NCBI RefSeq assembly: GCF_028769735.1
Contig: NC_088172.1
Coordinates: 58,187,075-58,251,074 of the forward strand
DNA: 64,000 nucleotides
Reading direction: 5' to 3'
From: Zonotrichia leucophrys gambelii
Taxonomy: Eukaryota; Chordata; Aves; Passeriformes; Passerellidae
Shown one piece after another: positions 62,036 to 64,000 of this stretch. A program made the translations under genes and the position numbers. Positions within the stretch are counted from its first letter, which is position 1. Each line of letters opens with the position of its first letter. The notes beneath the pieces are model-generated. The model did not search any database. It saw only the letters and a list, made by a program, of their open reading frames with translations, and was not told the DNA's origin.

Positions 62036-62088
62036 ATATATATATTGTATATATAAATATATATTGTATATATAAATATATATTGTAT
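62036..62088. repeat. 19-bp AT minisatellite, about 2.5 copies
   Basis: Exact units TATATTGTATATATAAATA occupy 62041-62059 and 62060-62078, with a partial third copy TATATTGTAT at 62079-62088. Each unit repeats the TATTGTATA text at the centre of the adjacent hairpin, and the array ends TATTGTATCCCTAAG, echoing the right arm (TATCCCTTTAAG). This suggests growth from the hairpin tip by slippage. Confidence 0.92.
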
Positions 62089-64000
62089 CCCTAAGCCTAT
62101 AAGATCTCTAGGGATCTCTTTCAACATAAATTATTCCATGACTGCATAAATAAAGGGTGCAAACATAGATTCTACATAAGAAGCAAAGCCTCCATCTTTT
62201 TTTGGGACAGATGGTCATTAAGACAAGTTCCCATCAGGAAAATATCTGATATAAGAAGAGGTATCCAAACATATTGCCTTCCAATGCACTCATGTACAAC
62301 TTGGGATTTAGAAGGGAAAAAGATGCCTTCTCAATCTCCAGTACAGAACTAATAAGGATTGATATGTTTTGTTCATTTTGAAATTAATCTGATCACACTG
62401 TTCTTTAATTTGGTGATTTGGTAAATTAGGCACTTTGAAGGATGGAGGCCTTCTCAGTTGTGACTTTGATGCATTTTTGTATTTTACTTAGTCTACTGAA
62501 ATGTCAGTAGTTTCTTCAATGTATATTTACTTAATTTCAGTTTGGCTTGACCATATAAAAATTATATGAATCTCTCTTACTCCTGTAGTTTTAAGCATGT
62601 TCCAAGTACCTGTAAGAATACATCTAGTGTAAACAAGATTTTGGCAAATCATTCTACTCTTTCTACAGGTACATTTGTTCACAATTTTTATTAATGTTTA
62701 TAAACAATAAGTGGTTTTAAATATTTTTTATTAAATCTTCAATATAAATTTTGATTAGCGTAACTTAAAATGAAACCTATCACTTTTAGTAAATCTTCAC
62801 TTATGTTTACACTTGAGTAAGTCTACATACTAATAATTTTTTTAAAAGAAAAAGGCTTTAATGGCTGCTTTTTCCAATCCCTAGATAGTCAGGAGGGTAG
62901 GCAGGTATTGCTGCCTGCAAACTCAGCATTTTAATATGCACCTCACTATGGCTATTCCATGTCCCACAAGCTACAAAATGAGGTTAGTGTGAGATGCAGT
63001 AGTATAACATCCTTCTGCATGTTGGCAGGAGCCTGTGTGAACCTTTTCCTTATGCCAGTGAGTATCTGCAACCCTAGCTTTCTCAGTGATGCCAGCATGA
63101 CACATGGGAGGAATAAGACTTGAACAATCTGAATGATAAACTTGTGATCTGTTCTTTAATAAGTGCATTGAAACAAGATGGCACATTTCTGCAGTTCCTC
63201 TGAGAAAGATATCTGATAATTTCCAGTTACATTCAGGGCCTTTTTGATTTTAATAAGGACTGGATACCTGAGACCTAAGTGCCTAAAAGACTGCTACTAT
63301 CCTACTTTAGCTCTGCTCACTGCAGCAGGAACTCTAGGGCAGAGAGGTTAGCCAGACAGTATTGAACTATGTTTGGTTTAGACAAGCATAGGACTGTTCT
63401 TAAATGTCTTCTTTCATAAGTGTAGTGCTACAGGAATAGACACTTACACCTTTAAGACATCAGTAATTGAAGAAGGGTAAATCAAGAATATTTTTATACA
63501 TTTTTAAATGCTCTCTAACATTTGCTTCAGGCCAAGTGTAATAGAGTTGTCTGAACAAAGTAGATTATAAACGAAATTCAAGTTATTACATGTGTTTAAT
63601 GTTCAGCAATTGTTCATTAAATGATTGGTTAATTTTCAGGTGATTCATTATTCAAATAATTCATTGGTTTCTTGGTCTCCTGGCAGTTCATGAGCTTTTC
63701 TTTACTGACACAATATAATGCTGTGCTAGTAGGTTATTGAAGTCTAATGATTTTATTTATTCTGTGTTTATTTATTCAAGCCTTAAAGTATTACTTGATT
63801 CTCTCACTGGAATGGTTTAGGTGCTTAGGAGACTCACTAGCATAATATGAATTTGATATTTCCCATATCAATATGTTATTTCAAATGAATGACTTATAAA
63901 TATTTGAGTGGAAATTACATTATTCATAAACATTCATAGTAATCTGGATGTTCAATTATGCACAGAATGTGAAAAAGAGAGAATGGAAGATGAAGACAAA
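62089..64000. other. Unique AT-rich noncoding DNA
   Basis: No gene, RNA or classifiable repeat is visible. The short open frames (for example 62971-63186, minus) have no domains. The last 400 bp contain several ATTCATTAT/TTCATTGG-like recurrences without regular periodicity. Confidence 0.6.

Noticed and set aside
1..64000. CRISPR array, operon, tRNA or rRNA genes
   Set aside because: No regularly spaced repeats with unique spacers, no clustered long coding frames and no recognisable RNA-gene sequence; the DNA is vertebrate-like.

Overview
The window looks like noncoding chromosomal DNA from a bird, most likely a songbird. It is AT-rich, with long unique stretches, poly-A/T runs and small AT-rich tandem repeats, and it has no operon-like or dense coding structure. 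Two repeat classes point to a bird. There are five CR1 LINE fragments, recognisable from the reverse-transcriptase text, the conserved 3' text and the terminal octamer-like end. There are also four solo LTRs of endogenous-retrovirus type; three have a perfect 6-bp target-site duplication, and one of those three matches an LTR I know as common in songbirds. The species and the chromosomal position cannot be read from the sequence.

Layout. 1-20962 is mostly unique AT-rich DNA with small tandem duplications, a GC-richer 101-codon open stretch near 2.0-2.3 kb, and an unidentified GC-rich block with a 90-codon minus-strand frame at 13.4-13.9 kb. 20963-27822 carries three CR1 pieces and a motif-dense candidate enhancer near 26.1 kb. 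27823-44164 is again mostly unique, with a palindromic 13-bp tandem array (31.0 kb), an exon-like segment with an RFX-type site upstream (34.9-35.1 kb), a CR1 tail (37.0 kb) and a second exon-like segment (37.9 kb). 44165-45706 is the largest repeat, a dead CR1 reverse-transcriptase remnant. 49130-57760 holds four solo LTRs, two of which lie head-on and form 145-bp inverted arms. 57761-64000 is unique DNA with a GC-rich island (61.3 kb) and a perfect 39-bp hairpin beside a 19-bp minisatellite (62.0 kb).

I find no intact protein-coding gene, no recognisable coding exon supported by homology, and no tRNA, rRNA, snRNA or CRISPR. The longest open frames (90-136 codons) are what stop-poor AT-rich DNA gives by chance, or lie inside repeats. 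The window is best read as a gene desert or part of a very long intron. Its function, if any, would lie in regulatory elements, which only cross-species alignment or chromatin data could confirm. No new multi-gene system is visible.
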